A stretch of 64,000 bases of DNA from Spisula solida (GCA_947247005.1 OX365956.1:13784089-13848088), one strand, 5' to 3'; shown: positions 13,644 to 24,781, numbered from the stretch's first letter. Translations and numbers: made by a program. Notes: generated by a model from the letters alone, not told the origin.

Positions 13644-14810
13644 TACAACGTTTCTAATTATATGTAGCGTTTTTCTTCCGCAATACCCTGACATCCCGCA
13701 TGTATCAGATAGAGATGGAAGCTGATATAATATTTATACTAGAACCTCTACTATCTTCCGTAAAATCAGCTCGGAAAAAACCTGCCATGAACTTAAATCC
13801 ATTGTTTCCGTTACAGATGCTCTGTAATCTCCATGTACACGAACATCCCGACAACCCACAACAACACAAACATCAACACTACATGTATTGAGCGGCTAAT
13901 CGCGTGCAGGGAAAAATCCAATTAAAAAACAGAGATCCATGAGTAATTTCAGCCTGGATTTAATGATAATTCGGTACTCTTTCAAAATACATTATTTCAT
14001 ACATACAATGTACATATAACTATAAAATGTACGAGTCTCAGTTTAGATTATTGTCCTCTAAATATTGATTATACGAGTATTTCAGAACGACCAAGATAAT
14101 CTTTAAACGTTCTAATCAAACTTAATGATGTTGTTAATCAGACAAGCCCTTGTGATTACATAAACTAAGTTTCTATTACTTAGTACCGCCGTAACCTTAA
14201 GATATTTAATGCGCAGAGTAATGAAACGACCAATTTGCTCTCAGGGACGTCTTGTTTTGTCGAAGATTTGATGCAATGCTTCACAAACTCATTTTTAACG
14301 TCAGTTTGATTTATTTTTTTAATTCCGAGAAAGACGATATTTGCGTGCGTCATAACACAGCACTGATCGACACTGATTTGACTTGATGAACCACGATACA
14401 AGATGTCAGTCAATATTACAATGGCTACATGTAGTCCCGACAAGTTCACGCATATCGGTACGCACTGCAACATTACACAATAAAGAAATAAAAAGGATAA
14501 AGTATTCAATACTTATATATAAAGTGACATACAACACATGTTTCAGTGGCGTTATACATTTGTGTTTCTTGGTATGCTGTAATGTATATGCACACACAAC
14601 CACGCGGAGACATGGTACATTATCACAAGGTTATGTCCGTCCTACCCTGCGTGGCACAAAAGGGATAATAACAAATCGAACAATCCGTGAAAAAGCAGAG
14701 CACAAATAACATAAAAAATAACATACAGGAAAAGAAAAATAAGATTGCAAGCACCAGTTACCGAAACAAACATAAAAAACGAACAAAAACAAATAAGATT
14801 GAACAACTTC
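13644..14810. other. Upstream non-coding DNA
   Basis: Short overlapping ORFs on both strands (13700-13891, 14180-14709) have no recognisable motif. Nothing else is seen. Confidence 0.4.
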
Positions 14811-15055
14811 ATACACTCAAAACCCTATTCTGACTGTCGCATCGGAAATAAAGCACAACAAAGCACATCGTAATTTTGTGTACTAGTACCGGGTATTTGA
14901 AAATACTGAACGAAACCAACCCCCTGCTTACAACTACATACACTCGAAACCCTACACTGACTGTCGCATCGGAAATACGGCATAACAAAGCACACCGCAA
15001 TTGTGTGCACAAGTATTTGAAAATACTGAACAAAACCAACCTCCTGCCTACAAAC
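14811..15055. repeat. Tandem duplication, 2 x ~125 bp, next to MMP exon
   Basis: ATACACTC, then CTGACTGTCGCATCGGAAATA and TATTTGAAAATACTGAAC, occur at 14811 and again at 14938. The second copy ends about 30 bases before MMP exon 15083, so it lies in the last part of the upstream intron, close to the branch-point region. Confidence 0.88.
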
Positions 15056-15082
15056 ATAATGACAGTTTTGTTTTTATTTCAG

Positions 15083-15190
15083 GAATTATGGATGCTATTA
15101 CGAAGAGGACCATGTTGTTACCAAGATGTGGAGTGAAAGACAATATAGGAACGGGTGATAGAGTACGAAGAAAACGATATGCATTACATG
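15083..15190 (+). CDS. MMP exon: end of prodomain, cysteine switch and furin site
   Basis: The acceptor is TTTCAG (ending 15082) and the donor GTTAGT (15191). The exon starts in the middle of a glycine codon and ends in phase 1. The translation fits the end of the MMP prodomain: Gly, an acidic residue and Thr typical of the TG-x-x-D-x-x-T pattern, then PRCGVKD with the switch cysteine at residue 16. That cysteine normally ligates the catalytic zinc and blocks the enzyme. The usual motif is PRCGVPD, and here lysine replaces proline. RVRRKR at residues 27-32 is a furin-type cleavage site, followed by YALHG, the usual start of the mature enzyme. A 127-bp tandem duplication stands directly upstream in the intron. 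Confidence 0.93.
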
Positions 15191-15474
15191 GTTAGTAAAA
15201 CATTTGACAAAACTATGTTCAACTATATCCAGTCCCAGTGGACCGTAATCTAATCTCAGAGACATTAGCACATACTAGTATACACAAAGGAAAAAATGGT
15301 ACAATTATTTTGTTTTCTGTCTGTTTAGTAAATAACATGTTATTATAAGTCTGTTAAGGCACAGATAGATATGGTTGCGAGTTCAACTAAACAACCCATT
15401 GGAGTAAATCCTGAATAAATAATTAGATGTTCCGAAGTCATAACAGAAGAAACAAGACTGCGTTCAATAAACGC

Positions 15475-15734
15475 TTATGCCCCCTGTGGAAGCCTTGTCC
15501 ATAAATAAGTCTAAGTCCAAAATTAGGTCAAGGTGAAGGTCAAAATGGGGTTAGGTGATACTGGCGTGTGGAGAGTGTTCATACACAACATCCATGCAAG
15601 TATGAAAGTTTTGTAGCAAGCCATATTAATGCTAGAAGAAACGGTCAATTTGGGTTAACCAGGACGGACGGACGAACGGACGGACGGACAGGTGAATCAC
15701 TATATGCCTCCCCATCTATCGATAGGGGGGCATA
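15475..15734. mobile_element. Short TIR element with GGAC repeats
   Basis: The ends are inverted (TTATGCCCCCT at the left, AGGGGGGCATAA at the right). A run of GGACGGAC units lies at 15662-15690 near the right end. The 260-bp interior is non-coding. It looks like a non-autonomous DNA transposon or a truncated repeat; the inverted ends are short, so the class is uncertain. Confidence 0.6.
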
Positions 15735-16890
15735 AAACAAATACAATAAGTGCAAAAAAATGACGCAGGTTGGAATTCCGCCTTCAACAAAATTGATGAA
15801 AACCGAAATTTGAAATCCCAATGAGACGAGAGTATTGATTAGTAACTTAGAAAGCAGCCATCTGGAAAAAACGAATTGCCTACACATGTTTCATGGTCGA
15901 TGTAAATAAATAACACGATGATTACAAATAGACGGGAAAAGCAACATTGGGCAGAAGCACCAGAACACACAGAAGCAAAACAATCAATAGTTGAATAAAA
16001 ATAACAGTGAAAAATCACCACTTGACACCCCGACACACTCGACAGGCGAACGGTCCCATCTAAAACATTTCCGGAGTAAAAACCAGCAAACAAAACGAAT
16101 AGTTTGTTTTTTTACAAATTGTTATACAACAAAATCGGCTTAATCTTATTTGAGGAGGCCACACTTATGTGTACAGGACAGAAGTATGCGACGGTGTGCA
16201 TTGTTTTACTTGAAAATGAAGATGGGCAAGTAGGTTCAGTGAACTAGCCAGTACTGTTGATACAGAAAAGTTATTGTCAATTGAACATATTACACAGGGA
16301 CATTAAGTCTGTTCTTGTATTGATCATGTTAAACTCAGAGGAATAAAGAAATATTGTTAGAGCATAATTCGCCTTGACAATGTGATAGTCCTTCATGTAT
16401 TCCTATACTTAATTATCGCTTCCGCACATCAGACATGTGCATGATTCTTATTATGTTTGGCTTCGATACAAACACAGTTGAACGAAGTATCAATGAAACA
16501 TTTTATTTGGCATTGCGGTCAACGGCAAAAATTAACCTAGTATGATCATTTTTGTCAAATTCGATCATGGTATTCGTTGTTTAATGTCAACATTAACCCG
16601 CTTCCTACTCGTATACGATAGAAACATCTCAGTTTATACATCAGTAAGGGCCGTTTGAGTTCATTACTTAAGCATCATTTGTGGCTGAAACCATTTCTGC
16701 TTCTTTATATAAGGTGTTTATGCCTTACATCTGTGGTACAGATATATTGTTCAAGATAAAGGCAATATAATATGGTTAAATACTATAAAAGTTATATATT
16801 AACTATGAATGCAGTTGGAGACCGCTACATACCGAAGTATTTACAAATGTCACTGGTATGCCTCCCCTGCTTGACGCTAGCATGTAACTT
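15735..16890. other. MMP intron 1, unannotated part
   Basis: No exon or repeat recognised. Confidence 0.35.
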
Positions 16891-16899
16891 ATGGTTTTT

Positions 16900-17510
16900 A
16901 CTGTTCTCTTGTTTAATCAGCTTTTTGACAGCTGGGACTTGGTGGACCATTTTCTTGTTCGATTGTGTGTTGGGCATTTTGCCATCAATGTTTTACATGT
17001 AATTCAGCGTGTGCTTTTTGTTCGTCTTATATTTTAAGAATTTTGACAGCTAAAACTATGCGTTTCGGCCTTTTTGCTGTTGAAACGGGGTTATTCAACC
17101 TGGGATTACTGATCGTTTAAAGTAGGCAATTCGGTAGGGGGCATTCAGCGTATTGAAGCTAGGTCGTTCTACAGTTGCACTCGGCTTGTTCATGCGGGCC
17201 ATCTAGTTAAGGAATTAAACTTGTCGAAACTTGGTCATCCGGCAAGGGCGTTCAGCTTTTTATTGCTGAAACAGGGTAATTCAGCTGAAACATTGACATT
17301 GAGCTTTTAAATACTGTTGTAGTCTACTTTTTAGGACTTCTGGCAGCTTAAACTAGGTACTTCAGCAGTTTTACTGTTGGAACTGGGTCATTCAGTCTTT
17401 TATGTTTTCTGTGCTCGGCTGGTTCAGTTTGGCATTGTGCTCTGTATGTTTTTTATGTTTTTTGTGCTCGGCTGGTTAAGTTGAGTGCTGCGTTCCCTGT
17501 CTGTATTAAT
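16900..17510 (-). repeat. Left arm of a large inverted repeat (CTCGGCTG family)
   Basis: It contains repeated CAGC/TGCTGAAAC-x-x-GGTCATTCAG phrases (17040-17400), then two GTGCTCGGCTGG blocks (about 17410 and 17466), ending at GTTCCCTGTCTG near 17505. The reverse complement of the same succession lies at 18885-19205, so the two arms are about 1.4 kb apart. It is non-coding. The ORF at 16772-17002 overlaps the family member and is not supported as a gene. Confidence 0.65.
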
Positions 17511-18419
17511 ATAAACTTTTTGCCCGGTGTCGGGATAATTTCAGGATAATGTGACTTGTTAGTCTCAATCGGACTTTAATAGTGTTGACCACTAGAGCTT
17601 AACACAATATTTTACACATGAATGGATCTTGACCTTATTATAGTGACAACCTTTTACCGAGTTTTCAGTTATGGATATAATCAAACATTTGCGTGCGGTA
17701 AGGTTGTCTGTTTCAATAGTAATCAACACTCTTCTACAAAAGCATATGCCTCCATGAAATAAGCCAAGGGCATGTCCGCTGACGCTATCATTCATATGTT
17801 GGTGAATATAATATTATCTTCAGACAGACCTCACTATGAATATAACACATGTGAAGCCAGTAGATGGCCGTAAGCAACTACGTACTGATAAAGGGCTGAC
17901 CCTAACTAGCACAAAAAGTACATCATGTAATTATTCACTTCATAAATAATTAATTTCTTGCTTGGAAACTGATAAAAACTTGATTGTTCGTTATCGACTT
18001 ATACCTAATCTTACAACTCCATACAAACTAATTCTTGTTTGAAACTAATCACATCTCATCACGGAACGTGTCTCACATTGTGACGATGGTATAGGCCAAT
18101 GTGTAAGATAAGCAATTATAGATCTACAAACTTATTGCCTTTTAATGCGGTCGAAATGAGAATTTATTGACGTAGTACAATGGCGGTATCATTCGGCTCT
18201 GGATAAGTTTCATATGACATTGATCGACAAAACAGGTTGCTGTATAAGTATGAGACATCAGTGGATGAGGTTGTTCTAAGATTTTGAAAACCCCTGGTGA
18301 TTTTGCAATGAGTATGGCGATCCAAGATGCGATCACTATAACAAAATAACAATCCATGATAGACTATGTCTTTCAGCTGGGACTTGTGTGCGACGGTGGT
18401 GAATTTCATTTTCTCGTTT

Positions 18420-18520
18420 AGTTATGTGTTGGGCATTTTGCCTTGTAATTGTAGTATGTGATGTTTTAATTTTTTCTGTGCTCGGCTGTTTATGTTGATT
18501 GCTGCCTTCCTTGAGCGATT
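18420..18520 (-). repeat. CTCGGCTG-family copy
   Basis: It contains GTGTTGGGCATTTTGCC, then TGTGCTCGGCTG and TGCTGCCTTCC, the same order as the other reverse copies. Confidence 0.6.
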
Positions 18521-18884
18521 ATCTATTATCTTCTCGATATGAGAATATACCAATGACGGATGAGATCGCTTTGAGACCTCTGTATACGAGATCTGAACTG
18601 TTGTTGTGACTTTCCTTAACATGAACATCTTTATTTCAAAATGTATGAGATGTTCCAAAACCAATTGAACAATCTCATCTTTATTTCAAATACCGGAGAA
18701 CATTCTAAAAACGCAATATTTCAGCGCTATATTTCAGCGTTAAGAAATATCAAATGGTGTTGGCAAAAAACCATTGTGACATACGGGTAATCAGACTTGT
18801 ATATTTTCTGACATAGTAACATCAGCCATCATGAATTATTCAATGCGCAGACAAAATATTTGAAGTAAAACAATATTAAAAAAG

Positions 18885-19205
18885 ATTATATTAAGTCAGA
18901 CAGGGAAGGCAGCACTCAACTTATCAGCCGAGCACAGAAAACATTAAAAACACACAAAGCACAATGCCCAACTAAACAAGCGCAGATCCGCCCAAGTCCA
19001 AGCTATCGAAAGGTATAATAAATTATAACTAGCTGAATGACCCAGTAGAAAAGATACAGCAACCAAAAAGCGGAATGCCTACGCTGAATGACCTAGTTAC
19101 AACAGTAAAACTGCTAAACTACATAGTTATAGCAGCCTTTAGTCTCAAAAGTTAAATAACAGTATTAAAACGTTAAGTCAGATTCGAAACAAATTCTGCT
19201 GACTC
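18885..19205 (+). repeat. Right arm of the large inverted repeat
   Basis: It opens with CAGACAGGGAAGGCAGCAC, then ATCAGCCGAGCACAG and CACAATGCCCAACTAAACAA, then GAATGACC, ACAGTAAAACTGC and related words. Its reverse complement aligns with 17280-17510. Confidence 0.65.
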
Positions 19206-19259
19206 TACAAGCGGAAATATTCCAAACCGCAAATTCGTAAATATCATGAAAACCTATCA

Positions 19260-19920
19260 CAATCTTACCGCATATTGGCAACACAGATGCAGCAGGCGCA
19301 TTGTTACCACAAATTAGCACCTGAACACTTGCTTACTTTATAGTTTGCACTTAATTTCATTGATGCGTCTATAATGTGGTCAGCCACTTAATATTATAAT
19401 TGGAGAGCAAGGTGTTTTAAACTATTTACAATATGACCGAGTTTGTACGCGTTCGCCTCACAATGTATGCATCGTTACCACATACTTGCACCAGAAGACA
19501 CGCTTACTTAATATTTTGCACTGATGTTTTATATAAAAACGTCTTTGTGGTCATCCGCTTTGTATCATATTATAATTTTAAACTATTTACAATATGACCG
19601 AGTTTGTACGTGTTCACCTAACAATGTACGCGCCGTAACCACATATTAGCACCATAAGACTCGCTTGCTCAATGTTTTGCACTGAATTTCATTGATACAT
19701 CTATGTGGTCAGCCGCTTAGTATCATCATATTATAATTTTAAACTATTTACAACATGACCGAGTTTGTACGTGTTGACCTAACAATGTACTCGTCGTAAC
19801 CACATATTAGCACCAAATGAATCGCTTACTCAATGTTTTGCACTGAATGTCATTGATGCGTCTTTGTGGTCAGCCGTTTAATATTATAATTGACAACCAA
19901 TGTGTTTTAAACTACTTACT
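19260..19920. repeat. ~161-168-bp satellite, about 4 monomers
   Basis: The phrase ACTATTTACAATATGACCGA recurs at 19421, 19582 and 19743, and as a diverged form at 19911, with spacings of 161, 161 and 168 bases. The other parts of the monomer (TTACCACATA, TTTTGCACTGA, GTGGTCAGCC) keep the same order. This is satellite-like DNA inside the MMP intron. Confidence 0.85.
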
Positions 19921-20365
19921 TTTTGTTCGGTTGCACAAGAACACCTGATAATGCACGCAATTTGGCAACCCTCGTCTAAATTATCACCTTCCTTGCATTT
20001 AATGCAAATAAAATTTTACCGAGATTTTGATTGATCAAACATTGAATGCAATTAATGATAAACCCTGCTGTAATTAGATGCGTTGTGTTTTGTGGTTTTT
20101 AGTTCGTTTGATAATTAACATGTCTGGACCAATCCCTGTGGTCATATTGACGCCCCACACCAACAGTACGCTTGTCTAGCTCCTAGACCTACTTGTATTG
20201 TTTGGGGAATAATCGTCTGATCCCCTACTTCATCCATCAGGTTCAACTTGTCTGATTATTGTTGTGACCCTACTTGTTGTGTTTGCTTTCTCATTGGCGT
20301 TTATAAGCTTCACTGATGTTACTGAATGTTGAATCATGTTGACACATCATTTAGTTTTGTATATA
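19921..20365. other. Intronic DNA, nothing recognised
   Basis: No repeat boundary or coding signal was found between the satellite and the TIR element. Confidence 0.35.
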
Positions 20366-20367
20366 TA

Positions 20368-20986
20368 TGAGCCAGTCTCCAGGAAAACCTGCTATAATGA
20401 CATTATGTAATTACTGCATGTAACAAGGTTTTAAAAAAGCTTTCAAATAAGAAAAAATGACAAATCTATAGATTCAATTTTAAGTCATTTATCCATATTT
20501 TACTATATCTTAGCTTTAAAATTTCTTATGAATTATGTCGAAATCATTTACTTCGTTGCTATAGTGACCAATTTCAGAAAAGTACTCTGATTGAAAAAAA
20601 TAAGGATATACATGTAGTTGTTTAAAACAGTAGAAACCTTTCTCTAAATGTGAACATTTACAATTTGGATGTATATTTTAAAACTTAAAACATCATTCTA
20701 AAACTTGATACCATTTTGACCAGTTTATGTCAGGAATTGATCACATGCAGTATTTATAAAGTACTTGTTACAACGACGTCGAATAACGTTTGAATGACGT
20801 TTGCGACGTCACGCAAAAAGGGTCTGAATAAGGCCTCCACAAAACAGCTGTAAATTCCTTAAAAATCAAGATACTAACAAAATTTCTTTTGCATGTCGCT
20901 TCATTAAGATTACTATTTTAAATAATAAATAAACTCAAATCAATATTTTTTTGTCAAAATAGCAGGTTTTCCTGGAGACTGGCTCA
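20368..20986. mobile_element. 619-bp MITE with TA target duplication
   Basis: The inverted ends match over about 27 bases, starting TGAGCCAGTCTCCAGGAAAA on the left. Both sides are flanked by TA, the duplication expected of Tc1/mariner-type and similar transposons. The interior is AT-rich and non-coding, so the element is non-autonomous. Confidence 0.85.
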
Positions 20987-21186
20987 TATCTTTTTTGAGG
21001 TTTTGGTATATTTTATTTGGTATAACTTATTTTCATATTTACAAGCAAGCTCAATGGCTTTTCAAAGACTACACTACTTTTACTAGTTACAAACTACCTA
21101 CTATTCAATGTACAAAAATAAACAATTAAAAATATTACATTCATACAATATACAGTAACCTCATATAATATAATAAACAAACAAAC

Positions 21187-22080
21187 AAAATGTTTGTATA
21201 TTTTCCTTGTTACTTGCAGGTAGCAGTTGGTTTATGTTGAAATATTATTGAGTTTGTATATTTTCCTTGTTATTTGCAGGTCGCAGTTGGGTCATGTTGA
21301 AATATCATTGAGTTTGTATATTTTCCTTGTTACTTGCAGGTAGCAGTTGCGTCATGTTGAAATATCATTGAGTTTGTATATTTTCCTTGTTATTTGCAGG
21401 TAGCAGTTGGGTCATGTTGAAATATCAATGAGTTTGTATATTTGACTTGTTACTTGCAGGTAGCAATTGCGTCATGTTGACATATCATTGAGTTTGCATA
21501 TTTGACTTGTTACTTGCAGGTAGCAATTGCGTCATGTTGACATATCATTGAGTTTGCATATTTGACTTGTTACTTGCAGGTAGCAGTTGGATCGTGTTGA
21601 AATATCATTGTGTTTGTATATTTGACTTGTTACTTGCAGGTAGCAGTTGGTTCATGTTGAAATATCATTGAGTTTGCATATTTGACTTGTTACTTGCAGG
21701 TAGCAGTTGGATCGTGTTGAAATATCATTGTGTTTGTATATTTGACTTGTTACTTGCAGGTAGCAGTTGGTTCATGTTGAAATATCATTGAGTTTGCATA
21801 TTTGACTTGTTACTTGCAGGTAGCAGTTGGATCGTGTTGAAATATCATTGTGTTTGTATATTTGACTTGTTACTTGCAGGTAGCAGTCGGTTCATGTTGA
21901 AATATCATTGAGTTTGCATATTTGACTTGTTACTTGCAGGTAGCAGTTGGATCGTGTTGAAATATCATTGTGTTTGTATATTTGACTTGTTACTTGCAGG
22001 TAGCAGTTGTATCATGTTGAAATATCACTGAGTTTGTATATTTGACTTGTTACTTGCAGGTAGCAGTTGGAAGAAACGCG
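21187..22080 (+). repeat. 60-bp minisatellite made of a 3' splice site
   Basis: Fifteen tandem units, from 21241 at an exact 60-base period with no length change. Each contains the intron end TTGACTTGTTACTTGCAG (first units TTTTCCTTGTTA(C/T)TTGCAG) joined to GTAGCAGTTGG or a near match, which is the first 11 bases of the MMP exon at 22060. Only the last unit goes on into the true exon. Alternate units differ by ATTGAG against ATTGTG, and units with ATCGTG alternate with TTCATG, showing a two-unit higher-order pattern at about 21541-21960. Confidence 0.97.
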
Positions 22081-22160
22081 AGATAATGTACCGAATCAAA
22101 CAATACTCAAGGAAGGTGTCTATACAAGAAGCACAGACTGAGTTACAGCGTGCTTTTGAT
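22060..22160 (+). CDS. MMP exon: start of catalytic domain
   Basis: The acceptor TTACTTGCAG ends at 22059 and the donor GTAAGT starts at 22161. The first two bases complete a glycine split across the intron. Residues 38-70 begin SSWKKREIMYRI and end AFD, matching the family pattern W-K-x-x-x-(I/L)-x-Y-R-I ... A-F-x-x-W, which is the first strand and helix of the catalytic domain. The codons joined to the next exon restore FD-LWS. The exon's first 11 bases (GTAGCAGTTGG) and the intron end before them are the source of the 60-bp minisatellite that precedes it, so the exact acceptor used is the last of fifteen look-alikes. This choice is supported because upstream copies lead into a stop codon before this exon. 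Confidence 0.9.
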
Positions 22161-22757
22161 GTAAGTGAATTATTATAATGTATAAAGTAACGAAGATCGT
22201 TCGATGCCATACTATTTTAATTTAAAATCTAGAACAAGTGGACCAGGTTTTGCTACCGTGTGATATCAACACAATCAAACATACATACACATAAAACATT
22301 ATGTAATAGGAAGTGGGCAAACTAAGACAATTGTGTGGTCAGGTACTAGTCCCTTGCACTTGGTTTATGCAAACATTTATTCTTACATCCACAATGACAC
22401 CAGAAAGACCAGACAGTCAATTTCCAAAACCATCGGGAAAACTTCAATTGTATTATCAAATTCCACAATATGGATGAATTTTTATAGTAATCCATGCGCT
22501 AAATTGTTTTCAGACGCTGTGACTCATGAAAATAAATGTGAATATTATTGTAGATAAATTTAACGAAGGTCGCAAACATTACCATACCATCTTGCGAGCT
22601 TTACCAGTTGCAGTCATATGGTTCATGGAATCATTTTAAGGTATCTGCAAATTTCAGGAACTCTGTAAAAGTTTCATGAAACGTAGCTTACATTTAGGGC
22701 TTACAAAACATTGTCATGTACATGACCTTGATTACGTCTGAACATGGTCATAATAAC
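22161..22757. other. MMP intron 2, first part
   Basis: No exon or repeat recognised. The ORF at 22333-22557 has no motif and is not called. Confidence 0.35.
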
Positions 22758-22759
22758 TA

Positions 22760-22850
22760 CAGTCAGATCTCGATACAACGACACTGTTCGTTCCCGAACA
22801 AAATGTCGTTATAACGAATTTGTCGTTATACTGAATTTCACTAGTGACGG
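22760..22850 (+). mobile_element. End of a pogo/Tigger-like transposon
   Basis: After TA comes CAGTCAGATCTCGATACAAC, then GACACTG, TGTCGTTATAACGAA and TGTCGTTATACTGAA. The start CAGT plus repeated GTCGTTATA words is the style of pogo/Tigger TIR ends. The matching opposite end was not seen, so this is a remnant or solo end. Confidence 0.6.
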
Positions 22851-23290
22851 GAATTTTGATTGGGAGATCGTTTTATAAAAATCAATTATTGATTAACATA
22901 TAATTTATTATGTCATAAAATTGTCATAATCAGCAAAATCAGCAGTATGAAAGTATCATAATTGCATAAAATAATATTTAAAATAATATACTATGTTTTG
23001 AGAGAGCTCCAAATAACGTGCGTCCGAATTTAAAGATGTCCGGATACTACTATATGCCAATTTGATGTAAAGTATCTGATCAAGACTTTCCGTGCAAATA
23101 TATGTTACTATCACATGGCTTTCTACGTATATTCTTACACTAGTGTAGTATAACCTTATATGACGTCACTTTATCTCCTAAGTGACGTCACCATATCTCG
23201 TAAATGACGTTAATTTTGGCGTCATTTTTATAACGGGCTACGTTTTTCAACAGAACGATGCATATTTTCGTGTTATTAAGGTCATATGAT
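22851..23290. other. Intronic DNA with CRE-like palindromes
   Basis: TGACGTCA, the cAMP-response-element palindrome, occurs at 23161-23168 and 23183-23190, with a TGACGTTA at about 23205. No other feature. Confidence 0.45.
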
Positions 23291-23297
23291 AAAAATA

Positions 23298-23465
23298 ATC
23301 TAACATTCATTGCTAATTTGATACAAACTTATATTAAACTCGTTTAGGAAATCTACATCCTCTATATATCACATATCTAACAGTCATTGCCAATTTGATA
23401 CAAACTTATATTAAACTCGATTAGGAAATCTATATCCTCTATATATGACATATACGAAACATAAC
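23298..23465. repeat. Tandem duplication, 2 x ~86 bp
   Basis: TTGATACAAACTTATATTAA, then TAGGAAATCTA and CCTCTATATAT, occurs twice, about 80-90 bases apart, at about 23317 and 23393. Confidence 0.85.
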
Positions 23466-23677
23466 ATTATATGTGAACAATGTTTTGATGCTTCTACCGT
23501 TTCTTTTCTCCTCAACGCATGTTGTTGCACTTTATTCATTTTGTAATTCAGTATAAAAGTATGCTTATTTTTCTGTTGCAATTAGTTCTACGTTACATGG
23601 TAATCTTACCAGACTAAAAACATATCGATTTGCTATCGTTACTTTATCATTCAAAAAATGGAAAATTAAGTGCACAT

Positions 23678-24068
23678 ATCGCTGGCTTAGAATGAGAAGG
23701 TCGTAAGTGATAAGACTCATACAAATTTGTACGCTGCTACAAGGCGCTAATGAACCTACATGTATATTCATGAAAATCGGAACAGGTCATGTTGACCAAA
23801 CTGAAGTTGAAAAAGCTTGTTTTCACATAAAAAAAATAATATTAAGTCATACAGGGAAGGCAGCACTTAGCTTAATCAGCCGAGCACAGAAAACATAAAA
23901 AACATACAAGACACAATGCCCAACTAAACAAGCTATGATCCTCCCATGTCCAAGCTGTCGAAATTCTAAATGAACCACATAAGTCAAGAGTACTTTTCAG
24001 ACATTTTTCTCTTGTTTTCTCAAAATAGCATTTTTGTACTTACGACCTTCTCATTCTAAGCCAACGAT
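23678..24068. mobile_element. MITE with nested insertion
   Basis: The ends are inverted over about 31 bases: ATCGCTGGCTTAGAATGAGA at the left against its reverse complement at the right, with one mismatch. The family is the same as the copy at 49563-49778. A CTCGGCTG-family block (about 23840-23960) sits inside and is absent from the other copy, so it inserted later. Confidence 0.8.
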
Positions 24069-24069
24069 T

Positions 24070-24781
24070 TATCAATGCTATTGCAGTTCTAGTATGTAGT
24101 AATCAGTGATTACATATTGTCCGTGTTGCACTATTTGTGTGGTGATCGTCTGCAAGGTACACCCACACTATATCGATTACAGTTGGATTACGAAATCTAT
24201 AATAAACATGTTATACGTTGATGCTATTGTCAGCGAAATACGTCTGGAGGTGTTTTACGCCTTTCTGCTTGACTTAGAAGACCATACATCGTTATCCATG
24301 ACGTTAATGTTCCACACATGGTTGTATACTGTACAATAATTCATTTTCGCGGATATTAAATTTCGTGGATTTTGGTAAAACGGTAATATTATGGTTTCTT
24401 GCACAATTTAGTTCATCCGCGATTTTTAAGAAAAGTAATCCACCGCAAGTCATCGCTTTCAATGCTTCTCTGACATATTCTATCTAATCATGACTGTATT
24501 CAAATTGCTGGGGGATATTGGGGCTGTTTTTAGTTCTAAATTTAGATTGTTTTATTTAGATTGGTTTTCCATTTACTATATTAACACGATAACGGAGGGT
24601 CATTGGCCAACCAAGTAGAGTATAAGAACCGAACGACCATGAACTATCGACTGTCTGGAGGTCTTAATTACACAAACATCATTGACCTGTTTATTTCTGT
24701 AACGTCCGTTATTTATATGTTACTGTGACGCCGTAATTTGAGCTGTAAAAATATGTGATTTCATATGTGTCTATTTTTCAG
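24070..24781. other. End of MMP intron 2
   Basis: No exon or repeat recognised. The ORF 24106-24339 has no motif. Confidence 0.35.

Noticed and set aside
21187..22080. CRISPR array
   Set aside because: Exact tandem units without variable spacers, in a eukaryotic intron; the same applies to the 41-bp array at 45388-47270.
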